Source: Aphelocoma coerulescens
Taxonomy: Eukaryota > Chordata > Aves > Passeriformes > Corvidae
NCBI RefSeq assembly: GCF_041296385.1
Contig: NC_091013.1
Coordinates: forward strand, 10,244,001 to 10,308,000
Direction: 5' to 3'
DNA length: 64,000 nucleotides
Position 1 is the first letter of the stretch, and each line of letters starts with the position of its first letter. Below, piece by piece: positions 24,116-35,781 of this stretch. Below the pieces are notes generated by a model that was not told where the DNA came from, did no database searches, and saw nothing but the letters and a program-made list of their open reading frames with translations. A program made the position numbers and the translations under genes.

Positions 24116-25266
24116 ATTTTTAAAGAGTGACATATTGGAAATACATTTGTGATAGAGCTAGCAGCCAAGATATTCTAAAAGTTTGTCAAATATTAACTTG
24201 CTCATAATAAAAGTTCACTATTTCACTTGTATCTTTAAGAAGTTGCTACTGCTGTACTATTTATGTTCCAATGCTCTTACTGTAACTTCTGAATGAAATT
24301 ACAGAAATGAAATTGGATAATTAATGTTGAGATACATTGAAGGAGGGTTCTCTTGTGTTGGTGGTCAGATATCCAGGGACACAGCTCAAAAGGAATTGCA
24401 ATAGTACAACCAAGATTCCTTCTATTTTTCTCTTTCAGAAAGGAGAAAGTGTTTTTCTTTCATTTTGTTTCATTACCCAAGAAAATACGAATTTGTGGGT
24501 TTTAAGTCACTGAAACCCAAGGTTTTTCTAGAGAAGCTATCAATACATTCAGTGTAGCACAGGCAGATACCTGTGTGCTCTCTTGAATGTAGCTAATTTG
24601 GGTACCAGTACCAGTAAATCAGTAATTGGTTTGGAATTTAGAGTAGGTTTGGCTAAGATTCTGAGCACTACCACTTCAAATATGTCTCAGTTTTCTCCAC
24701 TGCAACTACTTAGTCACTCAAGGAGCACAACCTAGCCACGATAACAATACAGACTCTACTGATCCATAATTATTATTTCCTTTTGACTTAATCTTAAATG
24801 TCAGAACTGTGGTGTACCTGCTCAAAATAGTCTTAACCTTCCAGAATTTCTTGCCAGCCAGCTCCTTGGAACTGTTCAGTGGAAGAAAGCAGATTGCTAG
24901 CAAGAACATGGCTTCAGAAGCTAAGCTCAACTTGTAAAATATCTTGAATAGAAGAAGAGAAAAAATAATTAACCGTACTTGATATTTACGGCACTTCATG
25001 AATTAGAAGATGTAGGAGTGAGAATTTTTAATAGTGTGAAAAACAAATGAAAGGTTGTTGGATTATTAGACATCTAATCTAATTTCACATCTTCAGAAAG
25101 AAGAATTAAGGGAATATCAGGTGACACAGCTTCATCCCTTATTATTACAATGGTTGGAAAGGTACCATTATTATCCTGTGCAACATCTGCGGCTGACCCA
25201 TATTGGAATAAAACCTGAAATAGAACTCAGACATTACTGCAATACCTTAAAGAAGCATAATGAGTA

Positions 25267-25860
25267 ATGAATGTAGATGAAGCACTGTGGAAATACACCA
25301 TTTGTATCTCTACCAGTGGAGAAAGCACCTCTTATTTGGATAAAGTGTTCCCAATTACTACTGTCTTGGAAAAAGTATGTTCCTTGAAAGATGCTGGCAA
25401 GACAGTTCCTGAGTCCCCTCACCCTACAGCACAGGCCTCCTCTGAGCAGAGCATGGGGTGGTGTGGAACAGTCGTTTTGCTCTCCTGTTACATCTTTTAT
25501 TCACAATCTCTTAGAGAAGAATCTGAAAGAACAGTTAATAATCCCCTTGCTCTGGAAGTCAAAGACTATGGAATATTACAGATGTTAATAAAACCCAATT
25601 ACAGATATAAAGCTGTAGAGTTTAGAGTGTTAGGGAGGTTTGGAAACTTTCATGCCTTAAAGCCCAGGAGAACTGAGCTACCACAGTCCACCTGCTCTCC
25701 TAGTGAAATGTTACACCTCTTTTTCTGTGTACAGAAACTGTTTGGAAGGTTTTTTTCATATTGCATTCTGAATATAAGCACAGGAGATAAAATGTGTTGG
25801 CAGGCACAACCATTAGAGCATTTGACAAAAAGTACAATGGAGAAAAGTTCCCAAGCTTGA
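25267..25860 (+). other. Unexplained 197-codon open reading frame inside intron 13
   Basis: The longest open frame in the window, starting ATGAATGTAGATGAAGCACT and ending TGA. The predicted protein (MNVDEALWKYTICISTSGES...) has no signal peptide, repeat or motif that I recognise. It is slightly less AT-rich than the surrounding intron. It could be chance, a decayed retroelement or pseudogene, or a lineage-specific transcript. No promoter, splice structure or homology supports calling it a gene, so it is listed only as an observation. Confidence 0.25.
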
Positions 25861-27084
25861 TTATGTATCTGTCAGTCTGACTTCTAAAAGTAGAACAAAA
25901 CAAGAGCATGAACTGTCAGACAAAAGAGCTTAATAAGACTGGCTCACTGAGATGCTGGTCAGGATCAGATTAGGAAGAAAATGAGCAGTTATTTCTGTGT
26001 AATAGTCAAAGATGCATTTTCCAAGCTGGTGCAATTCTGTTATGCTTTTCTTTTTGAGGTGGTGATTCCTGAAATATTTTCATATCTATAAATATCTGTG
26101 TATGTATTGCATTTTTTTTTTTCAAATATCTGTGTAAGACAATTTTTTAAAGCCTAAAATGAACTTGTTGAGATTTTAGGTCTCAGGAATGTTGACACGA
26201 ATCTATGCTGATTTTAAATGAACTGTATAGAAGTCCTTAAGTTTTATTGCCTATGCATAAACATATCTATTTAAGAGGCAGTTAATGACAAAGAAGTCAA
26301 AAGTGTCCCCTGAAACAAATTATCCTTTGAAAATTTAACTGTGCTTGGAATAATAACAGCAAAGAAAATTGCAGGGTTTTTCTTAGAAATAGCTGTCCCC
26401 CTAAGGTACTTTGAGAGACTACAGCTAGACTGGGTGAGTGTGAATATTAAAACTACTTTTACATTACTTTGCTTACTTCACATATCAGTATGTGACATGT
26501 TGAGAAGCTCTGTTTATGCTGCTACTGAGAACCAACTATTTAGACTTAGAACTCTGAGACCCCAATTAAACTCAGTCCAAGGATTTACCAAGGCAGCTGC
26601 TGAATAAGGCTCAAATCTATATTTAGTCCTGCAAAATCAAACCACTTTACTAGCAAATCTGTTGCTGTACTCTGACTCGATTCTACAGGAAAAAATGTGG
26701 GACATTATCTTCATCTCAGAGATGGCTGGATAGCATACAGAAGCCATGAATGCAAGGAGATTTTTTTCCCCTAATTGTACCCAGCAGACAACAGGTCTCT
26801 TAAGGACTCCTGTGGGCTAGCTCAAATTAGAGGCTTCCCCAGGCCTCAGGGGTCAGGGTCCAGGCTAGAAAGAAATATGTTTTAAGTGTATCAAATGCTA
26901 CTTGATGGCTCATTCCTCTGCTGGGGGAAAAGAGCTGAGAGTGTAATTTCCAGGATTATATATTCATATTATTCAGGGTACTGTCCTTTGATTGAAGATG
27001 ATATATGGGTAGTTCCTGTAAAAATATATCAAAATAAGTGAGGAATTTTAAAGAATGAATAAGCTATTTCAGTTGACTCACTAA

Positions 27085-27432
27085 CCACTTATGGCAGGAA
27101 CTTATGTCCTATGAACTTCAGGGATTTCCAAGACCTGCTCATCACAACAGTATGATATTCCTGGTTGATGCCTGGGAAGTTGAAATCTCCCATAAGGACA
27201 AGGGCTACTGATCTAGAAATTTCTCCTGCCTGCCTGTAGAATAACTCATCAGTGTTTGCATCCTGAGCAGCCTGGAGTTCTCCATCCCAGGTCCTCAAAC
27301 GTGGGGCTCATTGCACCAAGTCTCATTAATACCAAAGATATCATAGGTGTGGGGCCTGACCAGTGCTTCCAGTTTGTCCTGTTTGTTTCTCCTACTCAAT
27401 GTGTTGGTGTATGAAGTGTTGAGCATTTCAAA
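27085..27432 (-). mobile_element. Degraded non-LTR retrotransposon endonuclease fragment (CR1-like), reverse
   Basis: Translating the - strand from about 27432 gives NKQDKLEALV, then YDIFGINETW, and further on DELFYRQAGEISRS followed by VALVLMGDFNFPGI. These are landmarks of the apurinic endonuclease domain of CR1-type LINEs: the ETW motif with its catalytic Glu, and the GDFN motif. The stretch usually between ETW and the 'E..YRQ' region is missing (several dozen residues), and stops and frame changes interrupt the rest. It is non-functional. No flanking reverse transcriptase portion was recognised. Confidence 0.62.
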
Positions 27433-28278
27433 ACTGCACACAAAACTTCTTGTTATATAGTAGAAACTCTATGGATGGGCTAAATATTCTGTTCTGAAGA
27501 GTTAATTTTGGATATAGGGAAAAGCATTTTCCACTTTTTCTCATTATTTTAAAAAAGTGGATAGCTGTACCTGATTAGAAAAGCATTTTTTAAATAAACT
27601 CCATTAGATGCAGGCTTGAAGTACATTATTTCACTCCAGTGTTTCCAAGAGTTATGTTTGTTTTACTCATTTTCTCCTGTTCTCGTGCTTCCTTACTTTG
27701 ACCTTTTAGCAGACTAGAAATATTTCATCTTCTGCTTTTGATAGTCATAAGGGACATTCTTTCAGTATATTGGAGATATTTTATGATGATGTATATAGAA
27801 TACAAGTCTATATAGAAAAGAAATCTTCTTTTCCATGCAGATTTCTCTAAAAATTCAAGTTAGGGCTGTAAGAAAAAGCATTTTTTTACAGGATGGCGTT
27901 TTACTTGTTAGTGTGGGTTCAGTCAATTTCTCTGAAAATTTGTTTTCCCAGGTGTCAGGAACACTTGCTGCAGCCTGAGTTTCTGGGCATCACACAGGCA
28001 ACTGTTGGATGTGAATAGAGAATTAAAGTTGAGCGCCATGTGATTTAGTATAATAACTACTTTATAAATAACAGTCCTGACATGATATTTCAAACTTGGA
28101 ACTTCATATTTTAAATCTATTCAACCCAACACTGTATCTTGGTCTCATGGTTGTTATGGCCTCTCATGAGAAATGACTAGATTTAAGATAGGTCATAGAA
28201 TCAGCACTTCTTTCAGTGCAGTTACTTAGTCATCTTGCTTACTTTATTAAAATAAAAGATCTTGTCAAATTATTGAGA

Positions 28279-28292
28279 AAAAAAAAAAAAAG
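28279..28292. repeat. A homopolymer
   Basis: Short uninterrupted A run in intron 13 after TTATTGAG. No retroelement body was recognised next to it. Confidence 0.8.
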
Positions 28293-29803
28293 GTAGGTTT
28301 TGTGGCTCTTTGAAGTCATATGCTGAAAACAGTATTTTGTATTAATGTTTTTGCTGTGCAAATCAATATATTTCTCAGAGTTAATGCAGAGCCAGATATT
28401 TGATCTTGTTCTCTTGAGGTTTTGGTGTTTTCTAGAGGACTGAAAAAAATATACTTTTTATGGTATACCACAGTGATAATTGATGGAGATGTTATTACAG
28501 TTGTTGAGAGAAAATTGTTTTTTTTTCATGGGAGTCATTAAGAAAAGTCAGCTGCTTGAATGTGAGATATTTAAAAGTTACTCAGGTATGAGGACTTTTA
28601 TAAAGTAGGTATGAGGAAAGATATGATTATTGAATTAGTAATTAGCAAGGTAAAAAATGTTCAATTGAATATTTTTCTGGTTTTAGTGTCCACTAAATGG
28701 AAAATTGTATCTGCTGACTTTTTACTGTGAAATAAAACTGTTAAAGCAACAAATTCAGATGGCATCCTGAAATTTTATTTTTCATTTCCTAGGTGGTGAA
28801 ACTTAATTTTTTTATTTCTGATAGAAAATACAGTTCTAATTGTTATCCCTTGGTTTTAAGAATCCACTATTTGGATGCTACATTTTTGCTAAAATTAAAT
28901 TATAATCTCTATGAGGAATATGTAAATGCAAAAGATACAGCATTATATAATATCTCAAATTATAAGGGACCCATAAGAGTCCTGAAGTATATAACTAAAT
29001 ATGAAAAAAGGAAGAAACTACTATCTTTTTGTCAGGATGTGTTTCTGAAGTGGATGAAAAATTAAGAATGCAGCAGTATAGAGTATCTTTCAGATGTTTA
29101 TAAGAGATTTTTTTTTATTTTGGAGCAGCTGAATAACTTGCATCTGATGCCTAGGGGTAATCAAGTCACTATAAATCATTGCAGTAAAAGTGTTGTATCA
29201 TCAACTAAAATAAGGGAGAAGAGAAAAAGGTGGTGTTTTATGTAATATAAATACATATGTTGTAGCATATGCTACAAATACCTGGGAAACCTCAGTGGGA
29301 TTTGTGCTGGTGTGGAAGTTTATATGAGGGGAGTTTTTTCCACTGCCATATTTTAAAAGAGGTAAGAACTTTGACCAACTGTACTGTACTGACGCAACTT
29401 AAAAGCCAAATGCTTTTTTCTTTGACCACACCTTTGGGACATCATTTTTATGTTTCAAGTAGTTCTGGTTTTGGGCATCATAAAGCTTTGAAACAGAATG
29501 GGTTTTTGAAAGTGTAGTACTAGAGACTTGGTAGAAAACTGTCTGTAGATTAGTTTTAAAATGTTCTGTGTTTAGATCTATTGCTTTCCCTTTTCTCTCC
29601 ATTTTGGTTTTATTTCAAATGGTGCTAAAATCCAGTTTAGTGTGACATGCAACATATTTTAAGGGTACATGCTCAAAAAAAAAGTGAATTAGGAAAATGT
29701 TTCCATAAAAAAATTTTAATGCCATAGGGAAAACAGCTTTTCTTGTTTAGGAAGAAAAGAGTAAACAAATGCAAAACTCTCTTTTGTGTTTCTTTCTCTC
29801 CAG

Positions 29804-29905
29804 CACTTTGGAAAACGGTGGGCAGCCATCTGTAGATGGACAGAAGAGCGATGGGTCCTTCTGCAAGATATTCTTCGTAAATGGCAGCATTTTGCAGAAG
29901 AGCAG
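29804..29905 (+). CDS. DMD: Dystrophin exon 14 (102 bp): spectrin repeat 2 helix C
   Basis: Thirty-four codons at phase 0, matching human exon 14. The translation [20 protein letters not shown] continues [14 protein letters not shown]. The three Trp residues of [13 protein letters not shown] sit at the human positions (human RWANICRWTEDRW), including the helix C tryptophan. The N-terminal HFGK (human VLGD) and QHFAEEQ (human QRLTEEQ) differ. The acceptor is CTCTCTCCAG, the donor CAG|GTGAGT, both strong. It is separated from exon 15 by only 126 bp. Confidence 0.97.
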
Positions 29906-30031
29906 GTGAGTAGCTTTTTAGCAGTTATAAACTGGAATGTTCTTCAAAATATTATAGGAAATATAATAATATATATATAGCATATATAGGAAAGGCCTGA
30001 CTGAAGCTTTTTCTCTCCAATTTTATTTCAG
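29906..30031 (+). other. DMD: Intron 14 (126 bp)
   Basis: The smallest intron in the window, from GTGAGT to TTATTTCAG. The corresponding human intron is also the shortest of DMD (about 107 bp from memory), so extreme shortness is shared between birds and mammals. It includes a short TA-rich stretch around 29955-29985. Confidence 0.96.
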
Positions 30032-30139
30032 TGCCTTTTTGATGCATGGCTTACTGAGAAAGAGGATGCTGTGAGCAAAATTCATACAAGTGGCTTTGGA
30101 GATCAAAATGAAATGCTGACCAATCTAAGCAAATTAGCT
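30032..30139 (+). CDS. DMD: Dystrophin exon 15 (108 bp): spectrin repeat 3 helix A
   Basis: Thirty-six codons at phase 0, as in human exon 15. The translation CLFDAWLTEKEDAVSKIHTS continues GFGDQNEMLTNLSKLA. AWL carries the helix A Trp. Compared with human (CLFSAWLSEKEDAVNKIHTT) most changes are conservative. The acceptor is TTTATTTCAG; the donor is GCT|GTATGT. Confidence 0.97.
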
Positions 30140-33094
30140 GTATGTATTTTTTCATTTTTCCATTTTATGTTCAGCTTCCTTAATCTGAGTCTGAATGCAC
30201 ATGGCTTTACTCCACTCTCACACTGTAGGGTTTAACAAAACTTCTGTTTCATGCTTTGGGACTGGGCATTTCCTCCTGTGGATAGAGTAAGTTGGTCCAT
30301 AGCCTTGCTGATAAGGGAACCGGTTGATACAGGAGGTTTTCTTGGTTGCATCTTCAGTCAAAAGCTCATGAAATAAAATAGCAATGGGGTGTCTTAAAAA
30401 TATGTATACTTTTATAGTGATAGTTTCTTTGTTGATGCTGTTGGTGTGTGTACTGTGTGTGAGACTCAGTTTATATACATCTGTGCAAAGGCAGATGCAC
30501 AGTAAGTACTTACTGTACAGCAAACGCTGTCATACGTTCCTTGAACTTCAAAAAGCTAAAGGCTCAGAAGTTATGAAATGTTGAAATTAGTATTACTTTA
30601 CAGCTATACCTCAGCATCAGAAATGTAGTTACATGCACAAGATGCACCCTTTTCACCACATCCTCCACCTCACTCTTCAGCAAATGCTCCACCGTGCATG
30701 GCCTTTATGGAGGGCGTTTAGGTCTGGCTGTGCCTGTAGAGGTGAGGAACTTGTTGCAGCCTAGACTTACCAATGGCTTTGCAGCAGTAGTACCTTTGTA
30801 AAGAACATGATATGGTATGTGCTATTTCTGTATGCAATCATGACTGTCTCTGCATTTAGAGGAAATGAAACAGTCATGTCCATGCTTTGGTTAAAGTAGG
30901 TAAATTATTGCTCTATTAGGAACAAAACTGGTAATCTTTTCAGGCATGAACAGTTCTCTATTATTATTTAGCTATTATTAAGTAATAAATATAATGGCAT
31001 ACAATTAATAATTATACATTAGTCATTAATTGTTACTGGATATTCATATCTTGGTTATGTATATCTAAGGCTCAACCTTAGATTTTTAAAAATTAATTTA
31101 GAATTTATGTCCTTCTCATCATTCTGCATTAAAAGTAGAAACATTCAGACTCTGGGTCAATAAAAATACCATGATGTTTCTGAGGTTTAAGTAACTGTGA
31201 TGTTTCTAAAATTTGCTCTATTTTATCCTCACATATACAAATGTATAAAGCTGAAAAAAAAAATGTACTTACAGACTGATGGTTTAATTCCATTGTAGCT
31301 GGTCCAGAATTATTGGTAGATGTTCCTTTGATTCATAGAATGACTCAGTCATTAATTTACGAACCAAAAGATTGACTTTTAGCATAATCTTGAGACATTG
31401 TAATTTTTACATTGCCATATATTTTTTTTTTCCTCTCCCTTCTTTTTCCTTCTGCAGCTCCTTAGGGTTTAGTAAAAATATGCATTTAGAAGTACAGACT
31501 TGGATTTTGATTAAAGATTACTTAGGATTAAGTCAATTTCTTTGTAAAGGAAGGAAAACATGTATTTGCCTCAGTGTATATACTTCTTGGAAATTCTAAC
31601 AATATAACAGGTGAGCAATCTTGAAGTTGACTTCAAGCCAGGCTTTTAACACATAATGGATTGGAGACAACTCAGGATGCTTTAGAGTTCCTTCGTGAAG
31701 AAAAATGTATTACAAGAAATTCAAATTTATTCAAATAATTTGTACTTTCAGATTTCAGAAGGTTGCTAGAGGACATAGGTACAGAAGGTTGAAGTGTTTG
31801 TCACAAACTGTGAAGTTGCAGACTATTAATGGTTTGCAAGTGTTAAGCATAGGGCCACTTTGGATACTTTTCAGAATTGCTTGGAAACATGATGTTAAGA
31901 AGGAAACTCTTTCATAATATTTTCATAAGATTCATTGATGAACTCTTATGCAGTTAAAATTATGCTGCCAGTTTAAATTGTTACCCATTTTTGTCATGAA
32001 ATAATTGTGGTCTTTCAGGAAACTGAGTGAACAACATAAAATAGTAAATAAAGTGATTTTTCCATTGTCCTGAACATCAGCAAGAATCATGTCATCCTTA
32101 ACAGAACAGGTGGAGTTAATTAATTGCAACTTAATCTTTTTTACACATGAGTAACTTTGGTCTTTTTAGAAACATGATTCATAATGCAATAGTTTAGGTA
32201 TGTAAATATTGTTTGTATGGTAGAAGAGCACTGCCTCTTTAGTGTCTTTGATTTGCATCAGAAAAATAGCTTTTCCTTTTGGAATTCCTCTATCAGGTTT
32301 TAGACCTAGTAGCAGTCATTACCAAATTCCAGGGAGTATGTGTTTTGACATTGACACAATGCCAAATTGCCAGAAGTTTAGTGTATGACAATTTACTATT
32401 TTTATCTTGTCTAAATCTTCAGGAATTTGTATTAATTCATCAGCCACATGAAATTTTTTTTGCAGGGAATATATCCTCCTGCTCTTGGACTGGCTTTTAG
32501 AAATAGGGAAAAATGGAATCAAGCTGTCCTGACCCTGACATGCATATCATGCCTGTCTTCTGGTGTATTTTATTTTGGACTTAGGCATGTGTTTGAATGT
32601 GGCAGAGGAGAAGCTGTTACTCTTAAAATTAGGCCTGAATTGTGAAAGTGAGTCTGTGACGGAAGGAAAATATTTATTTTCCCTTAGTATAAAAATGTTT
32701 ATATTCTTAACAATATGATAGCTTGGTCCCTCAGTTATTCAGTCATTTCCAGCAAGAAATTACAGCATTAGCTGTTCCTGTTAGACCTTAAGAATTTTAC
32801 GTTTGATATTCTAATATGGCGTAAGAGCTTCCAGCCTATGTTTTCTGCATCCCTTACATGTAGAATGTGGCCAGATTAAGGTTGTGCTCTTTAGCCAAAC
32901 TCCTAAGCCCGAAGGAAATTTCTGAAGGTAATTTATTAAACCATTTAGAATTGTGACTGTTGATTTGAAATTCTACAACCCTTCTACACGGCCCTAAGCA
33001 TTCTAAAGTGATCAAAGTGAAATAAGTCTGTTTAGATACTGTTCACAGTAGGGAAAACTTGACTTTTATATCATATTAATATCTACAGGTGGGA

Positions 33095-33178
33095 GCCTGC
33101 TCCAGTGTGGGCGCTCCACAGGGTCACAATTTCCGTCAGAGCACATATGCCTGTTCTGGTGTGGAGTCCTCCACAGAA
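33095..33178. repeat. Two diverged units, 54 bp apart, of an avian dispersed repeat
   Basis: The unit GCCTGCTCCAGTGTGGGCGC with TCCACAGGGT at 33095-33124 recurs as GCCTGTTCTGGTGTGGAGTC with CTCCACAGAA at 33149-33178. The 'CTGCTCC.G.GTGG..TCCAC.GG' pattern resembles a periodic GC-rich avian repeat usually linked to LTR elements. The family is assigned from memory of the pattern only. Confidence 0.4.
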
Positions 33179-35104
33179 TGCAGTTTATTTCAAAGGATTT
33201 ATTCAGTATTTTTATGTGAAAATTTATCTTGTCATTAACTCTCTTCTGGGATCTTCCTAGTTTGAAGGTCAGAGAAACTATTTAGCAGGTAGTTGCTCGT
33301 TGCTCCAGTTCTTAAAATAGTTCCTTAAAATAACTGAGGATTTTTTTTTTTTTTAATTTTCCACTTGCTATTTATTCACGGACACAATAATTGTCTCTTT
33401 AATTCTTACACAAGATGCAGGGTGAAACAGAGCATAGACTGAACTGGAAGATGTGATGCACGGAGAATGTAGAACTGAGGTGAAATTTTGGTGCTATGTA
33501 TGGCACAGGCTTGATAGATTCTTTTCATGTCCTAGGCCTACATTTTGTAGTCTGTAAAATGAAGTTGTCATATTTAATTTTTTTTCTTTTAGAAAAATTC
33601 TGAGAGCTATTGCAAAGGTATACAAGATCTACCTCTACATATTTATAGTATATGTTCCATTAATACAGAGTTAAATCTTTTCTTGCTTCACCTAATGCTT
33701 TTTTCTTTTTTTAACCCATAGAAAATAAGTTAGATATTACATGATTTTTGACTGGAATAAATTTCTTCACAGTTGAAAACTTACTTCACAGTGGGTGTTG
33801 CTGGTTAGGCTATTACAGTAAGCAAAGTAAGGTTTTGATTTTTAATGAAAAGAAAAAAGCAAGAATTAAACATTTAAACCCCCCCAAAATAGAACCACAT
33901 TACCAAAAATAAGGAAATCACTTTATAACATTCAAATATCAGGGCATGTATGTACTCGACAGAAGTTATGACTGATATATTTGATAATTAATTTCATAAA
34001 GCAAGCTTCAATGTCTTGTCTTCTGAATTGGTAAATTACATGTTTTGCAGTTGCTATTATTATTTTAGGTCTATTCTTGTACTGGAAAAAAGCCCAAAGC
34101 ATATTTTTGGTTATTGTGGCACACTGACAGGTTTTTAATGAAGAAATATGAAAACAGAATCTCCCAGTATAGTTTTCCAGATTGACTGTAGCTATCACAA
34201 AAGCATATTAAGTTGTAGTGAGCAGTATCTTTGAGAGAAATTTTTAGCATCCTTCCCTTTGTGTTTCACATCCCACTTGTGCTCCAAGTATCTTGGATTG
34301 ATGCTGAACTCTTTGGTGTTGTGAGCTGGGGTGATTGGAAATCAAGCACTGCTCTTCAGAGCTAAGTAATGTTTCACAGGATACCGTTTTTTATTATTCC
34401 AGTCAGTGTGTATGGTGGCTTCCACATGAGCTTTTTCTGACACTGTAGGCGTAAAAAAAAGGTCAAATATAGCAGTGTTTGAAATTTAACATGCTAAACC
34501 TGTTTACATCTACTTTCCTCCATCTGTTAGAATCTCCTACTACTCTGAAAACAGATTCTTCAGTATAAAGTTAGCTTCTACTTCTCAGGGATGTATCAAT
34601 TTAAATTTTGGTATTAACTGTACCTACCATTAGTAATTACAATGTTTCAAACCAAATCTGATTAGAAAGAGTACTGATTACAAAGACAAATCTTTCTTTT
34701 GCTGAGTTCTATTTTTAATTACAATTTTGGATTATACAGCTGTAGAAAAGTATATGTAGACTAAATTCTGTTGTCTAACCACTTGTTTGATTATCCCTGT
34801 CATGTGTTGGGAATTAGAATGCAATCCACAACTGCATGGGAAAGTTCAAAATTTGGCCATGGTCAGCAGGATTAGGGTGTAGAGAATGAACATTTAAGGA
34901 ATGGAAATCAGTGGAGTAAAGCAGTTAAGGCTTTAAAAAGTAAACCCAGGTAAGAACTGAAGCTATGAATGATCCTTGGATTTGTGAACAGCCTGTTTTG
35001 AACAGCCTGTTTGTGTACTCCTTTTTCTCAGGAGTTTCAAGTTCCCTTGGCAGTGTTTTTTTGTTTTTCTGTTTGTCTGGGCATTTTTTGTTTTGTTTGG
35101 GTTC

Positions 35105-35148
35105 TTTTTTTTTTTTTTTTTTGGGGGTGGGGGGAGGAGGGCTGGTTT
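35105..35148. repeat. T18 run followed by G-rich tract
   Basis: Eighteen T (35105-35122) run directly into GGGGGTGGGGGGAGGAGGGC. On the - strand this is a C-rich tract followed by A18. The G runs could form a quadruplex in DNA or RNA. No retroelement body was recognised. Confidence 0.85.
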
Positions 35149-35601
35149 GGCATCAAATATTATTTTTCTAGGAATCTTTTTTCAATATGCAATATATAGC
35201 AAAGTACATTGAAACTTTAAAGAAAGGTTGTTTGACATGTAATTACATGATATAGGCGTTAGCATTGGTGCAGTTTTAAGGTTATTCCTGTAACACAACT
35301 GTTAGCTTTTTGATTCATGTCACCACCTGAAGCCTGCTGTGAGGTTTGGAGTTGCCCCACCTGCCATATTATGTTGCTTTGCAAAGTGCAATGTGTGCAT
35401 TCCACTATGTAAGGTCTGCCAGCAGTTTTTATGGTAACAACATCATGGAATTATAGGAGCCCTTACCCATTTTCAGCTCTTTATGATGCTCTCCTCATGA
35501 TTTTTCTTCTAAGTTTGTTGGATTCCTTTTTGGTGACTGTTTTGGTTTGGGGTTTTTTATGTAAGAATGTGTGTTCTTCCTTCTGTTACTTTGTTTAACA
35601 G

Positions 35602-35781
35602 ATTCTAAAAGGAGATCTAGAAATGAAAAGGCAAATGATGAGTAAGCTGAAGTTGCTCAGCCAAGATCTCCTCATAGCTGTGAAAAATAAAGCAGTGGCT
35701 CAAAAGCTGGAAAGTCGTCTTGAAAATTTTTCCGAGCGCTGGGAAAGCCTTGTGCAGAAGGTGGAGAGCAATTCTAAGCAG
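35602..35781 (+). CDS. DMD: Dystrophin exon 16 (180 bp): spectrin repeat 3 helices B and C
   Basis: Sixty codons at phase 0, as in human exon 16. The translation opens ILKGDLEMKRQMMSKLKLLS and ends RWESLVQKVESNSKQ. The central QDLLIAVKNKAVAQKLESRL aligns without gaps to human QDLLSTLKNKSVTQKTEAWL. It is one of the less conserved exons here; human ARCWDNLVQKLEKSTAQ is SERWESLVQKVESNSKQ. The helix C Trp is retained. The acceptor is GTTTAACAG; the donor CAG|GTTTGT is weaker than most (T at +3). Confidence 0.97.

Larger units (their letters stand above)
23850..29803 (+). other. DMD: Intron 13 (5,954 bp)
   Basis: Bounded by GTAATG and TCTCTCCAG. Contains an AT-rich hairpin at 24081-24115, an unexplained 197-codon open frame at 25267-25860, a degraded LINE endonuclease fragment (reverse) at 27085-27432 and an A run at about 28279-28292. 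An AT-rich 90-codon open frame at 28793-29065 has no recognised similarity. Confidence 0.93.
30140..35601 (+). other. DMD: Intron 15 (5,462 bp)
   Basis: Bounded by GTATGT and TTTAACAG. Contains a weak two-unit avian repeat at 33095-33178 and a T run plus G-rich stretch at 35105-35148. The remainder is AT-rich sequence with no recognised feature. Confidence 0.93.

Noticed and set aside
28793..29065. 90-codon Lys/Tyr/Asn-rich open frame in intron 13
   Set aside because: Composition is what AT-rich intron gives when translated. No motif, no splice context.
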